From Paraburkholderia sp. BL23I1N1 (GTDB lineage: Bacteria; Pseudomonadota; Gammaproteobacteria; Burkholderiales; Burkholderiaceae): a stretch of DNA of 64,000 nucleotides. The notes under the pieces are model-generated. The model searched no databases. It saw only the letters and a program-made list of their open reading frames with translations, and was not told where the DNA came from. Below are positions 55,901 through 62,356 of this stretch, in pieces (position 1 is the stretch's first letter; the number at the start of each line of letters is the position of its first letter). A program made the translations under genes and the position numbers. Location of the stretch: NCBI RefSeq assembly GCF_003610295.1, contig NZ_RAPV01000002.1:1-64000 (forward strand). The letters run 5' to 3'.

Positions 55901-57184
55901 ATGGAACGTGCCGCCGTTGCCGGCGGGATTCAGCGAGACCGTGCCGACGACAACGCCGGATGCGTTGAGCGCATCGAGTCTGACCGCCCCGTCGAACGTG
56001 TCGAGATCGAAGCTCTGAATGGCCATCTTATCGCCGTTTTGCAGCGATATCGTCATCGTCGTCAACGGAGTGCCTTGCACGTTGCCGACTAGCACCCCGT
56101 CGCTCGGCCCCGTGCTCAATGCCGGCGCACCGCCTTGATTGATAGTGGTACTGTCGACGGAAAACTCGGAAGCCTGGTCCATCGTGTAGGTGATGCCATC
56201 CAGCGAAAACGATGTGACACCGGCCGCGCCGCCCGTCGTGTCGAAACCGAGGTGGCCGTCGTACGTTTCGTCCGTCACGCTCAGCAACGCGCCATATTGC
56301 TGTTCCGCAGCCGTCGAAAAAATCACCGGCGTGTGCACGGTGCCCGCGTCGTACTCCAGCGTCCAATCGCCGCCCAGCGCCGCCGCGCCCGTCGCATCGG
56401 TCGAGGCCGCCACGTTCAGACCGGATATCGAGGCGATCTGCTGCACGAGCGCCTTGCCGTCCGCATTTTGCGCGACGTCGCAGCCGTAGATCAGGAAATC
56501 CCCGCCGGGCTTCATCGCCGCACCGATCTGCGCAAGCTCCGCGCTATACGCCGACAAGTCGCCCTGATTGAGCCAAGTGCTGCCGATCTGCACGTTGCCG
56601 TCGGACCCGTGCGAGACGAGATGGATCGCGCCGACCCCCGGATGCTGCTCCAGATACTGTTCGATTTGCACGAGGCCGTCTTTCGTCGAATCGAGGATGA
56701 CGACCTGCGTGCCCTGCGGCAGACCCGAGACGAGTGTTTGATACCCGGAGACGTTGGAATTGACGAAGACGACCTGGCGATCGGTACTCTGAGCCACCGT
56801 AGCGGTGAAGCCGTGTACCGCGCGCATCGCCGACGCGTCGGCAACGCCGGCCGCGCTTTCGCCTGTTACAGCCGCCGTATAGCCGTGCACCGCACGGGTC
56901 GATGCCGCGGCGTTGACGCCCGCATGAGACGCGTGCGCCGCCGCGCCCGAGCTGTGTCCCGCCGCCGCGTCGCCCGAGGTACTCGAGGCGGAGGTGTCGG
57001 CGCTCGCATGATGCTGAGCCGCGACGGCCGCCGCTCCGATCGAGGCGGCCGACGCATCGTAGACGATGCGCGGCTCGAGCGCGACGATGAGCGGCGCAGG
57101 CATCGCAGCGCCCGCGTTGCGCGGGCGGGCTGCGGGCGCGCGCAGGGCGGCGGTAAGCTTGGAAAGGCTGCCGGCGAATGTCAT
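49931..57184 (-). CDS. Giant DUF4347 repeat protein, 2417 residues, probable exported adhesin
   Basis: A giant exoprotein. A LEPRIVYDA motif at residues 36-44, typical of the N-terminus of such proteins, is followed by an Ala/His/Ser-rich linker and a DUF4347 domain at about 137-290 with SHGSDG (His192) and IYGCDVA (Cys235). From about 460 to 2150 are 12 Ig/cadherin-like repeats of about 140 residues alternating between two types (SGSAAFVAGDN and GGTTNYVGGTS). The C-terminus has a Thr-rich linker and an Ig-type module (LPGWLHYDAASGVLRGKVP). No RTX nonapeptides or autotransporter barrel are seen. TolC and three adaptor genes follow in the same operon, so it is very likely their substrate. ATG 57184 has AGGGACGA upstream. 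Confidence 0.88.
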   Translation of the reverse strand: MTFAGSLSKLTAALRAPAARPRNAGAAMPAPLIVALEPRIVYDASAASIGAAAVAAQHHASADTSASSTSGDAAAGHSSGAAAHASHAGVNAAASTRAVHGYTAAVTGESAAGVADASAMRAVHGFTATVAQSTDRQVVFVNSNVSGYQTLVSGLPQGTQVVILDSTKDGLVQIEQYLEQHPGVGAIHLVSHGSDGNVQIGSTWLNQGDLSAYSAELAQIGAAMKPGGDFLIYGCDVAQNADGKALVQQIASISGLNVAASTDATGAAALGGDWTLEYDAGTVHTPVIFSTAAEQQYGALLSVTDETYDGHLGFDTTGGAAGVTSFSLDGITYTMDQASEFSVDSTTINQGGAPALSTGPSDGVLVGNVQGTPLTTMTISLQNGDKMAIQSFDLDTFDGAVRLDALNASGVVVGTVSLNPAGNGGTFHVDVSSNPAFSNITSLRFVETDGYYLSPTLNNFTYVDLSSPPAMTASGGSTSFVEADNVASTPVAIDSGMTLTDGDATTAKQGTVSITSNFASGQDVLGFTNTSAATYGDISAAYNATTGVMTLTSASGTATITQWQNAFRAVTYTDTAAASPNTATRTISFGLATDAYFSSSNTVTKNVTVTATDQTPIVHATGGTTSYSDGTSPITIDSGVTVSDADNTTQASGTVSISGGFHSGDTLSFTNDGSTMGNIAASYSAATGVMTLTSAGNTATDAQWGHALSAVTFASTSPTYGARTISFATSDGTKTSTAATDTINVVNPVQVTTDSGSASFVAGDNTASTPVVVDSGLTVTDTAVATLGSATVAITGNFASDEDVLAFTNDGSTMGNIAGSYNSGTGLLTLTSSGATATLAQWQSALRSVTYSDTRVMPSSSTRTVGFTVVDSLSNTSTTSTRTVTVTDTDQTPIVTTTGGTMGYVGGTSAATVDGHVTVSDLDNTTQSSGTVSVTSGFNSGDTLTFVNTNSTTFGNIVASYNAGTGVLTLSSTGATATDTQWSNALSAVTFSASSSAPPGNRTISFTTNDGTKTSAAATDTVDVLGPPTITTDSGSAAFVAGDNVTSTPVTIDSGLTLTDASASTLGSATVAITGNFHSGEDLLAFTNTNSATFGNIAASYNAATGVLTMTSSGATATLAQWQAALDAVTYTDTAVTPSAATRTISFTAVDSGANTSNTATRTVTVADTDQTPIVTTTGGTTNYVGGTSAATVDGHVTVGDLDNTTQSSGTVSVTSGFNSGDTLTFVNTNSTTFGNIVASYNAGTGVLTLSSTGATATDAQWSNALSAVTFSASSSAPPGNRTISFTTNDGTKTSAAATDTVDVLGPPTITTDSGSAAFVAGDNVTSTPVTIDSGLTLTDASASTLGSATVAITGNFHSGEDLLAFTNTNAGTFGNIAASYNASTGVLTMTSSGATATLAQWQAALDAVTYTDTAVTPSAATRTISFTAVDSGANTSNTATRTVTVADTDQTPIVTTTGGTTNYVGGTSAATVDGHVTVGDLDNTTQSSGTVSVTSGFNSGDTLTFVNTNSTTFGNIVASYNAGTGVLTLSSTGATATDAQWSNALSAVTFSASSSAPPGNRTISFTTNDGTKTSAAATDTVDVLGPPTITTDSGSAAFVAGDNVTSTPVTIDSGLTLTDASASTLGSATVAITGNFHSGEDLLAFTNTNAGTFGNIAASYNASTGVLTMTSSGATATVTEWQAALDAVTYTDTAVTPNNATRTISFTAVDSSANTSNTATRTVTVADTDQTPIVTATSGTTSYSSGSAPTIVNPHVSVTDRDNPTQASGAVSIGTGFVSGDVLSFTNTSQATFGNIAASYNAATGVLTLTSTGATATDAQWSNAMSAVTFSSSSASFGNRTISFATNDGTETSAAAGATVAFFDRPHVTPDSGVASFTSADNATSTPVIVSPGLTLTDASVSAGSTALSSASVTVTGGFHAGQDVLAFTNDGSTMGNIQASYNASTGVLTLTSAGGTATLNAWRSALASVTYTDTAVVPDNATRTISFAVTDRNGTASDAQTRNVTVTDTDQTPTLSVSGDVTFTSQVTVSTPVAVAPQVTLGDRDPNATLTSAQVAISGGFDAVHDTLAFANASGTSDFSANYDANSGVLTLTWTGSGKPTFAQWQSALESVTYSNSGFRASGSRSVTFTITDGVKTSVAASNTIAIVTGRSGGTPTAALPAATTTTTTTDTSASRSTGSDNTGAPDVLDELGGRQPIGSVPVVPTMTFSDPSAPTGNYLIDRATVSRFDAAALDAALAVTQSSEMFMSASEIAVPVPEYDPFSIDVATLLPPSQALRDGASDVTVQLANGRSLPGWLHYDAASGVLRGKVPPGVEGVRIVVELHDASGHVSRRDVVLAPNARSSGHDVAQPNHGHPHAHPNPNGNANGHAALDLVQPLASRAARPAGKTSLDHQFAQARAALHVTRVVGAVRRV
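52152..54480. repeat. Nearly identical 840-bp tandem repeats in the giant gene
   Basis: About 2.8 copies (52152-52991, 52992-53831, 53832-54480) of an 840-bp unit coding for one pair of Ig-like domains (280 residues). Blocks at 52201, 53041 and 53881 match almost base for base. Neighbouring repeat pairs are much more diverged, so this block expanded recently. It could be miscounted in assembly. Confidence 0.9.
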
Positions 57185-57225
57185 CGCTTGTCGTCCCTAA
57201 AAGCGTGCCTTACGGCACGCGTTCA

Positions 57226-57840
57226 TCACCCGCGCGGGGGGAAAACCCCTTGCAGCGCAATGATGAAGTTGATGCCGAGGTACGGATTACGCAGAGAAAA
57301 CGGCAGACTGCTACCGGTCATGCTGTTTTGAACCGTGGGAGCCGTACCGCTCAACGTCGCGTTAAACGGCTTGAGGGTCGTGTCGGCTGTCGCGGTGCTA
57401 TAGATTTCGCCCGGCCGCCCGCCGGCGCTGATCGGCCCCAACACGGATGTATTGCTGGGCGCCGCGGTTTGAGTACCCGAAGCCGTCGATGTCGATGCCG
57501 GGATCGCGATCGAGGCCGTCCCGGCGCCGCCCGACACCGTCGCCGTATGCGTATGCTGCGGCAGATTCTCAATCGTCAGCGAAGCATTCTCCGTCCCGCC
57601 GGTCTCGCCGATGTCGATGGGCGAGAGCCCCAGACCCTGCCCCATGCCCACGGGCGAGCGGCCTTGCAGATCCGGCAGCTGGTAGTTCGACACCCCGTTG
57701 CCGCCGAAGAACGTGCCGAGTAGCGAGAACAACGCCTGGTTCTGCGAAATCGGCATCAACTGGCCCTGACACTGCGCCCAGCCCCTCGGTGCGAAATTGA
57801 AGCCGGCCATGCGGATTTCGCCCAAAAACGGATCGCTCAT
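57226..57840 (-). CDS. Phage tail-collar domain protein (MdpB/microcystin-dependent type)
   Basis: 204 residues. The N-terminal tail-collar domain has the classic start DPFLGEIRMAGFNFAPRGWA followed by CQGQLMPISQNQALFSLLGT and YQLPDLQGRSPVGMG. It continues with a QHTHTATVSGG segment, a Ser/Thr/Ala-rich stretch and a C-terminal block ending LGINFIIALQGVFPPRG. Such proteins occur outside phages and are thought to be exported or surface fibres. It has a good ribosome site (CAGGAGACC) and precedes the giant gene by 41 bp, so it belongs to that operon. Confidence 0.9.
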   Translation of the reverse strand: MSDPFLGEIRMAGFNFAPRGWAQCQGQLMPISQNQALFSLLGTFFGGNGVSNYQLPDLQGRSPVGMGQGLGLSPIDIGETGGTENASLTIENLPQHTHTATVSGGAGTASIAIPASTSTASGTQTAAPSNTSVLGPISAGGRPGEIYSTATADTTLKPFNATLSGTAPTVQNSMTGSSLPFSLRNPYLGINFIIALQGVFPPRG

Positions 57841-57872
57841 CGAAGGTCTCCTGTCGAAGAAAAGAAAAACGC

Positions 57873-58265
57873 CTACGTCACATCCGGCGAGCCGGCTGCT
57901 TTAGCCAGCTCGTCGGTACGGGTATGCACGACGACAGTGAGCGTCGATCGTCCGTCCTCGGTGGGCCGTGTCGGCGTGGCGAGCAGATCCCACGCACGTC
58001 CCACGGGTGAACCAATGCGATAAACGTCCTGCGCAAGCGAAACGCCTGCGGGCAGCTCGAACGTGGCCGCGTAGCAGACAAAACCGCCGTTCATAGGCAC
58101 GCCAGCAGGCGCGTGCGAGAGCACCGCCTCGACGGACTGCCCGTTGGCAGCACCAAAGGTGAACCGTTGCCCGATCGCCTCGAGCAATTCGGCATGGGTA
58201 GGGATGGATAGCAAACAAGCCCCCGCTCGTTGTTCGATTTGTGTCTCGCCGACAGCATCGGCCAT
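57873..58265 (-). CDS. DUF6916-like small protein
   Basis: 130 residues. The pattern HAELLEAIGQRFTFGA, then FVCYAATFELPAGVSLAQDV and YRIGSPVGRAWDLLATP resembles the small beta proteins (DUF6916, from memory) that are encoded beside tail-collar proteins. It sits 32 bp before the tail-collar gene. The function of this family is unknown; a structural link with the collar protein is plausible from the context. Confidence 0.65.
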   Translation of the reverse strand: MADAVGETQIEQRAGACLLSIPTHAELLEAIGQRFTFGAANGQSVEAVLSHAPAGVPMNGGFVCYAATFELPAGVSLAQDVYRIGSPVGRAWDLLATPTRPTEDGRSTLTVVVHTRTDELAKAAGSPDVT

Positions 58266-58334
58266 GGTCTATGTTATTGCCGCCTTATCTGAGCGGCCCG
58301 CCCGAGAGCGAACCGCCACCTGAGCGTCGGCCCG

Positions 58335-58937
58335 CTACCGCGTGCCTTCAGCCTCGTGGCCAAGCCCATCGACACTTGCCACGTCCACGTCGCCGAACGG
58401 CATGACGGGCCGCCGCATCTGGATGTAGATTCCGTTCTCGCCTACCGGCTCGAAATCAAGCCGTCGATACAGTCCTTGCACCGGGTTGTTCATCTCGACG
58501 TACAGCACGACGGGCACCGCGCGGGCCGCAGCCCGCGTCACGAACGCTCGCAGGAGCCGCGTGCCGATGCCGGCGCCACGATGAGCGGGCAGCAGCGCGA
58601 TGTCGATCAAGCGCGCCTCGCTGCCGTGCCAGTCGTGATAAAGACGACCGACGGCGCGCTCGCCCAGCACGACCACGTCGAAGCGGCCGTGCGGGTAATG
58701 CCGACGGTAATACGTGTCTTGCATGGAAAATTGCTCGGCCAGCAGCGAGACAATGCGCTCGGGACGCCATCCCGTCCGCGCGAATTCGTCCGCGCGGGTG
58801 CTTTCGAACACCTCGCGAAGGAAAGCGCGATCGCACTCGGAAGCAGACCGCAGGCATAACCGATCACCGCCCTCTTCGATACTACGCCGCCCGGCATCTG
58901 GCCTCGCCTCGGCGCTATCGGCCGTCTGAGTTCGCAT
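58335..58937 (-). CDS. GNAT-family N-acetyltransferase
   Basis: About 200 residues. The acetyl-CoA motif reads LIDIALLPAHRGAGIGTRLL (the GxG/A turn), followed by VLYVEMNNPVQGLYRRLDFE, the usual GNAT C-terminal half. It is the first gene of the operon, 69 bp before the DUF6916-like gene. The start at 58937 is chosen; ATG 59000 is an alternative that adds a basic leader. It may modify a protein of the operon, but the substrate is unknown. Confidence 0.8.
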   Translation of the reverse strand: MRTQTADSAEARPDAGRRSIEEGGDRLCLRSASECDRAFLREVFESTRADEFARTGWRPERIVSLLAEQFSMQDTYYRRHYPHGRFDVVVLGERAVGRLYHDWHGSEARLIDIALLPAHRGAGIGTRLLRAFVTRAAARAVPVVLYVEMNNPVQGLYRRLDFEPVGENGIYIQMRRPVMPFGDVDVASVDGLGHEAEGTR

Positions 58938-59095
58938 TTCCTTTCGCAATCGAAGGCGATCGAGCGATGAAAACCGGTTCGATCCGCACGTGAATGTCAA
59001 GAATTGTCAAGATCGACAATGGCGTTGTGGATATTAGTCTAGAGAATGAGCACTGGCAATCGCGTCATGCATCCTGCTGCTACGGAAATACCCCG

Positions 59096-59267
59096 ATCCG
59101 GATGCTGGCCGGGGAAGGCAAAAGCATCGAATACATTGCCGCGCTGTTCAGAATCTCGCCGCTGGTCGTGCGCCGGCGTCTGAAACTGGCGAATGTCTCG
59201 CCAAAGCTGCTCGAGCTGTTCCGCAACGATGAAATGAAGATCGAGCAGGTGACGGCTCTGGCACTAG
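59096..59267 (+). pseudogene. ParB/RepB-type partition protein gene, 5' part of split copy
   Basis: The frame encodes GEGKSIEYIAALFRISPLVV and RRRLKLANVSPKLLELFRND, then MKIEQVTALAL, the HTH part of plasmid-type ParB proteins. Homology stops exactly at a CTAG where an IS1182 element begins and resumes after the element at 60794, in frame: [20 protein letters not shown]. The N-terminal nuclease-like part upstream is missing. This is a broken partition gene, evidence of plasmid or integrative-element ancestry. Confidence 0.85.
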
Positions 59268-60797
59268 GAGTCCGCGCGGCAGACAGAATTTGAGCCTCCG
59301 GAGTTGACGCCAGATCGGGCGGCGTCAACTGCGATTGCAGTTTTGCCCGCCAGTGCGCGCAAAAATGGTTTGCCCGGGGGCGAAATCAGGCAAACTTGCC
59401 CCCTTCCGGGCTTACGCAAGTTTCATTTTCGACATTCTGCGCAGGTTCAGCGCCACGCAGACGAGCTTCCACTCGGCCTGAGCCTTGGCCAGTCCGCGCA
59501 TGCTGAATTGTCGAAATCCGAGAACGCTTTTTACCCAGGCATTCGGCGGTTCGGACAGCCATTTGCGCTTTCGATAGGCCGCCTGAGTTTGCGCAGAAGT
59601 AAACTTTTCTGCCATCGCGGCGCACAGCGGGCGCTTCAGGGCATCGACCCTCACATCTTTCTTGCCCTCGCGTCCGGGCGCCACAATCAGCTCGGCGGGA
59701 TGCTCGCGCAATTGCTCGAACGTCGCTTCCGACCGGTAGCCCGCGTCGGCAAGGACTTGCCTGGGATTGGCGCCAGCGTCACGCAGCACGGCAGCAAGAA
59801 CGCCTGGCAACTGGCCGCTGTCGGCGGCACTGTTACCCAGTTCGGCCGCGACGATGATGTGGGCCGTGTCGTCGACGGCAGCCTGGGCATTGTAGGAATA
59901 GTCGAAGCCGCCGCCGGCGTGCTTCATGATCCGGCTTTCCGGGTCAGTAAAATTCTCCTGGGCGTCGGGCTTGGGCTCGCCGAACCTGTACTTGAAGCGC
60001 GACTTCTTTTTCGGCTTGTCGCCGCCGTCCGGCGGCGTGTCGTCGTCGCTACGACCACGCGCGATATCGGCCTGGCGCTGGCGCTCTTCCAGACGCGCAC
60101 GCGCAGCACGGATGACCGCAAGCCGGTCCTCGCGCCGCGTGATCTCGGCCGGAATATCGAGTTCAGGCTCGTTCTTCTCAGCGTCATCGGCCACTTTCGC
60201 TTTTGCCAGCAGCGCATCGATCTGTTCTTTCAGTTCAAGCTCGGCTTTCTTCATCCGGTCGTAGCTCATCGCCTTGTGGCGCGAGGCATTGGCCTTGATC
60301 TTCGTGCCGTCAACGGCAATCGTCCCGAGCCTGATCAGTCCGCACTCCCTGGCCAGTTTCACCACCTGCACAAACAGGTCCGACAGTTCTTTGAGGTGAA
60401 AGGCGCGGAAGTCGCACAGCGTCCGGTGCGCCGGATAGTTGCCCGCCGCCAGGACCCGGAACGCGACATCCTCATGCAGCTTCCTGGCCAGCTTGCGCGA
60501 CGAGAACACGCCGGTCGCATAGCCGTACACGAGCACCTTCACCATCATCGCCGGATGAAAGGGCTGGTTGCGCTGACCACCGCCGGCATACCGCGCATGG
60601 AAAGCGGAGAGGTCGAGTGAGTCCACCGTGTCGCTGATGTAGTAGGCAAGGTGCCCTTCGGGCAGCCAGTCTTGCAGCGCGTGGGGCAGCAACATCTGCT
60701 GCTGCGGCTCGTAGGGGAGATAGCTTGTTGTCATCTGCTAACAACGTTTACCCTGCCCGACCGGATGACATCAGACTTCTGCCGCGCACGCTCCTAG
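59264..60797. mobile_element. IS1182-family insertion sequence
   Basis: About 1530 bp. The left end CTAGGAG-TCC-GCGCGGCAGA (59264-59283) mirrors the right end TCTGCCGCGC-ACG-CTCCTAG (60778-60797); the outer CTAG is the duplicated target. It carries one transposase gene on the minus strand and interrupts a parB-like gene, whose frame is restored if the element and one CTAG are removed. Confidence 0.88.
59412..60734 (-). CDS. IS1182-family transposase
   Basis: 440 residues, uninterrupted. N-terminal PFHPAMMVKVLVYGYATGVF and SRKLARKLHEDVAFRVLAAG are the family signature; the DDE catalytic residues are in TIAVDGTKIKANASRHKAMS (first Asp), QVLADAGYRSEATFEQL (second Asp) and the C-terminal region (third acidic residue). 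It cuts and moves its own element. The frame is complete, so the element may be functional. Confidence 0.93.
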   Translation of the reverse strand: MTTSYLPYEPQQQMLLPHALQDWLPEGHLAYYISDTVDSLDLSAFHARYAGGGQRNQPFHPAMMVKVLVYGYATGVFSSRKLARKLHEDVAFRVLAAGNYPAHRTLCDFRAFHLKELSDLFVQVVKLARECGLIRLGTIAVDGTKIKANASRHKAMSYDRMKKAELELKEQIDALLAKAKVADDAEKNEPELDIPAEITRREDRLAVIRAARARLEERQRQADIARGRSDDDTPPDGGDKPKKKSRFKYRFGEPKPDAQENFTDPESRIMKHAGGGFDYSYNAQAAVDDTAHIIVAAELGNSAADSGQLPGVLAAVLRDAGANPRQVLADAGYRSEATFEQLREHPAELIVAPGREGKKDVRVDALKRPLCAAMAEKFTSAQTQAAYRKRKWLSEPPNAWVKSVLGFRQFSMRGLAKAQAEWKLVCVALNLRRMSKMKLA

Positions 60798-60861
60798 CTG
60801 ACGAGCACGACCTGCAGGAACGTGTCTGGTCGGATGCGAAAGAGGACTGGCAACGCGAGCC
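60794..60861 (+). pseudogene. ParB-type gene, second part, truncated by group II intron
   Basis: The parB-like frame resumes after the IS1182 right end with [18 protein letters not shown] and stops matching just before the group II intron maturase remnant. Confidence 0.75.
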
Positions 60862-60870
60862 GCCGCTTCT

Positions 60871-61116
60871 ATGACGTGGATGGACACCACGGAGCTGATT
60901 GGCAAATTGAACCGCACGGTGCGCGGCTGGGCGAACTACTTCAAGGTAGGCACGGTCAGTCGAGCATATCGGGCGCTCGATAGCTACACCAGCGCGCGGT
61001 TGCGTCGGTGGTTACGTACCAAGCGCAAGGTAAGACGTCGCAGGGGCGGGAGCTATCCAACCTCGCACCTCTACGGGCACTTCGGTCTCGCTCGTCTACA
61101 AGGGCCTTGGAAGTGA
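60871..61116 (+). pseudogene. Group II intron maturase, C-terminal remnant
   Basis: 81 codons match the thumb/X and DNA-binding end of intron-encoded reverse transcriptase-maturases: [20 protein letters not shown], then [17 protein letters not shown] and [18 protein letters not shown]. The reverse-transcriptase domain (YADD region) and everything upstream are missing, so the remnant cannot move on its own. Intron domain V follows directly. Confidence 0.88.
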
Positions 61117-61148
61117 CTTGCCGAGTACGAAGGCGTGATGTCTTGTCC

Positions 61149-61184
61149 GAGAGCCGGATGCGGGAGATCTGCATGTCCGGTTCG
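61149..61184 (+). ncRNA. Group II intron domain V (3' end of the intron)
   Basis: A hairpin with stem GAGCCGGA (61151-61158) paired with TCCGGTTC (61176-61183), including the AGC triad and the two-base bulge pattern, fits group II domain V. It lies just after the maturase end. Domain VI should follow to about 61215 but I do not see it clearly. Confidence 0.75.
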
Positions 61185-61280
61185 ATGCGCGGGGTGCGGA
61201 AACGGGGTTAAGGCCAGGATATTCGGGCACCGCCAGACGAAAGAGGCGGAAACAGACAAGCTGAACCTAATGCTAAGTGT

Positions 61281-61832
61281 TCACGAAAATCTGATTTGAA
61301 AATCTGAGCCGAATCCGTCGAGCAGTTTTTTGACCTCGGCATCGATGGTTTCCTTGGTCCAGGTGACGAAGCCGCGCCAGTGATACTTGGCGTGCTTCCA
61401 GAGGATTTCGATGAGATTCAGTTCGGGGCTGTAGGGCGGCAGATAGAACAGCACCATGCGATGTTCGAGAAACCATCGGTCGATTGTTTCCTGATCGATG
61501 TTGTGATGGATCGAGGCGTTGTCGAGCACCACTACGGTCGTCAGACCGGGCGTGCTTTTCCGCGCGATCTGCTCAAGGAATTGCACGACATCGGGGCGTT
61601 TGATCGTGGTCTTGCTGGTGTGATACGTCAGCAGGTTGGCGCCGAAATCCAGTGCACCAAGGACGGAGCGTTTGCAGTGCGGTTGCGGGAACACACGATG
61701 CGGTTCGCCGATGGGCGACCAGCCGCGCTGCACCGGGGGCGAAGCACTGAACCCCGATTGATCGAAGTAGAACAGCTGGCACGCACCGTCGAGTGCGGCC
61801 TGCTGTAGCTTCGCGAGGGTGGAGGCCTTCAC
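61281..61832 (-). CDS. IS630-family transposase, catalytic part (orfB)
   Basis: 183 residues counted from an internal start. The catalytic residues are in YFDQSGFSASPP (first Asp), VVVLDNASIHHNI (second Asp) and YSPELNLIEILWKHAKYHW (Glu). It is read by -1 frameshift from orfA at the A7 run at 61855-61861 (plus strand Ts). The fused protein would be about 345 residues. The frame runs up to the end of the element. Confidence 0.88.
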   Translation of the reverse strand: MKASTLAKLQQAALDGACQLFYFDQSGFSASPPVQRGWSPIGEPHRVFPQPHCKRSVLGALDFGANLLTYHTSKTTIKRPDVVQFLEQIARKSTPGLTTVVVLDNASIHHNIDQETIDRWFLEHRMVLFYLPPYSPELNLIEILWKHAKYHWRGFVTWTKETIDAEVKKLLDGFGSDFQIRFS

Positions 61833-62290
61833 GGCGAACTCCTCGGGGCTACGCTTTTTTTGAGCGAATAGCGACCACGCTTGTAGGAAAACCCCGCTCG
61901 TTTGAGCGCAGTCGACAAGGTATCCAGGCGGCAGGGAAACTGCACACCATGAGCTTCTTCAACGCGCTGCGCAATCTGTCTGAGCGTCATCAATTCGACG
62001 CTGGCCGCCTCGATGGCGGTGGCGATCATGGCTTCAGACAACGAACGGGGACGTCCGCCTTTATGACCGACCAGCAGCCCACATATGCCGGATTCCCGCC
62101 ACGCGCGCGCCCAGTTGTAGACCGACTGCCCGCTCACGCTGAGCTGCGCAGCCACTTCAGTCAGTTTGATCTTGCGGCCGAGCATCATCACGCCCGCGGC
62201 CCGGATGCGCATGTCGCGATGCTGGTGGTTCAACGACATCTGTTGCAAGGTCTTTTCCTCGGCTTCGCTCAGCTCTACAACACACTTCAT
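61829..62290 (-). CDS. IS630-family transposase, DNA-binding part (orfA)
   Basis: 153 residues with an N-terminal helix-turn-helix: KLTEVAAQLSVSGQSVYNWA then HKGGRPRSLSE, the IS630 DNA-binding module. In frame it ends just after the slippery A7 run (codons for Leu-Lys-Lys-Ser). Sliding back one base continues the reading into orfB as KKRSPEEFAVKASTLAK. The pattern is the usual IS630 arrangement. Confidence 0.85.
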   Translation of the reverse strand: MKCVVELSEAEEKTLQQMSLNHQHRDMRIRAAGVMMLGRKIKLTEVAAQLSVSGQSVYNWARAWRESGICGLLVGHKGGRPRSLSEAMIATAIEAASVELMTLRQIAQRVEEAHGVQFPCRLDTLSTALKRAGFSYKRGRYSLKKSVAPRSSP

Positions 62291-62356
62291 CTGGACTCCG
62301 GCGCAATGGGTTCGCCGAAGTTAACAAAATTCAAACGCGTTTACCAGCAACACTTA

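Larger units (their letters stand above)
61274..62356. mobile_element. IS630-family insertion sequence
   Basis: About 1080 bp between TA dinucleotides. The left end TAAGTGTT (61274) and the right end AACACTTA (62349-62356) are inverted copies, and the next 20 bases also match in part (for example TTTGAA in both). IS630 elements duplicate TA. It encodes two overlapping ORFs of a transposase. Confidence 0.85.

Noticed and set aside
51581..56092. 1503-codon open frame antisense to the giant gene
   Set aside because: It is extremely Arg/His-rich and mirrors the repeats of the opposite strand. High GC plus repeat structure keeps the frame open; the minus-strand frame has the domains and the operon context.
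43884..57184. Classical type I RTX secretion system
   Set aside because: The giant protein has no GGxGxD repeats and no ABC ATPase is encoded in the operon.
43884..58937. Prophage, because of the tail-collar protein
   Set aside because: No terminase, capsid, portal, tail tube or integrase genes; the collar gene belongs to a secretion operon.
59304..60620. 438-codon forward ORF opposite the IS1182 transposase
   Set aside because: Shadow of the transposase, which has clear catalytic motifs and lies in the right place between the element ends.
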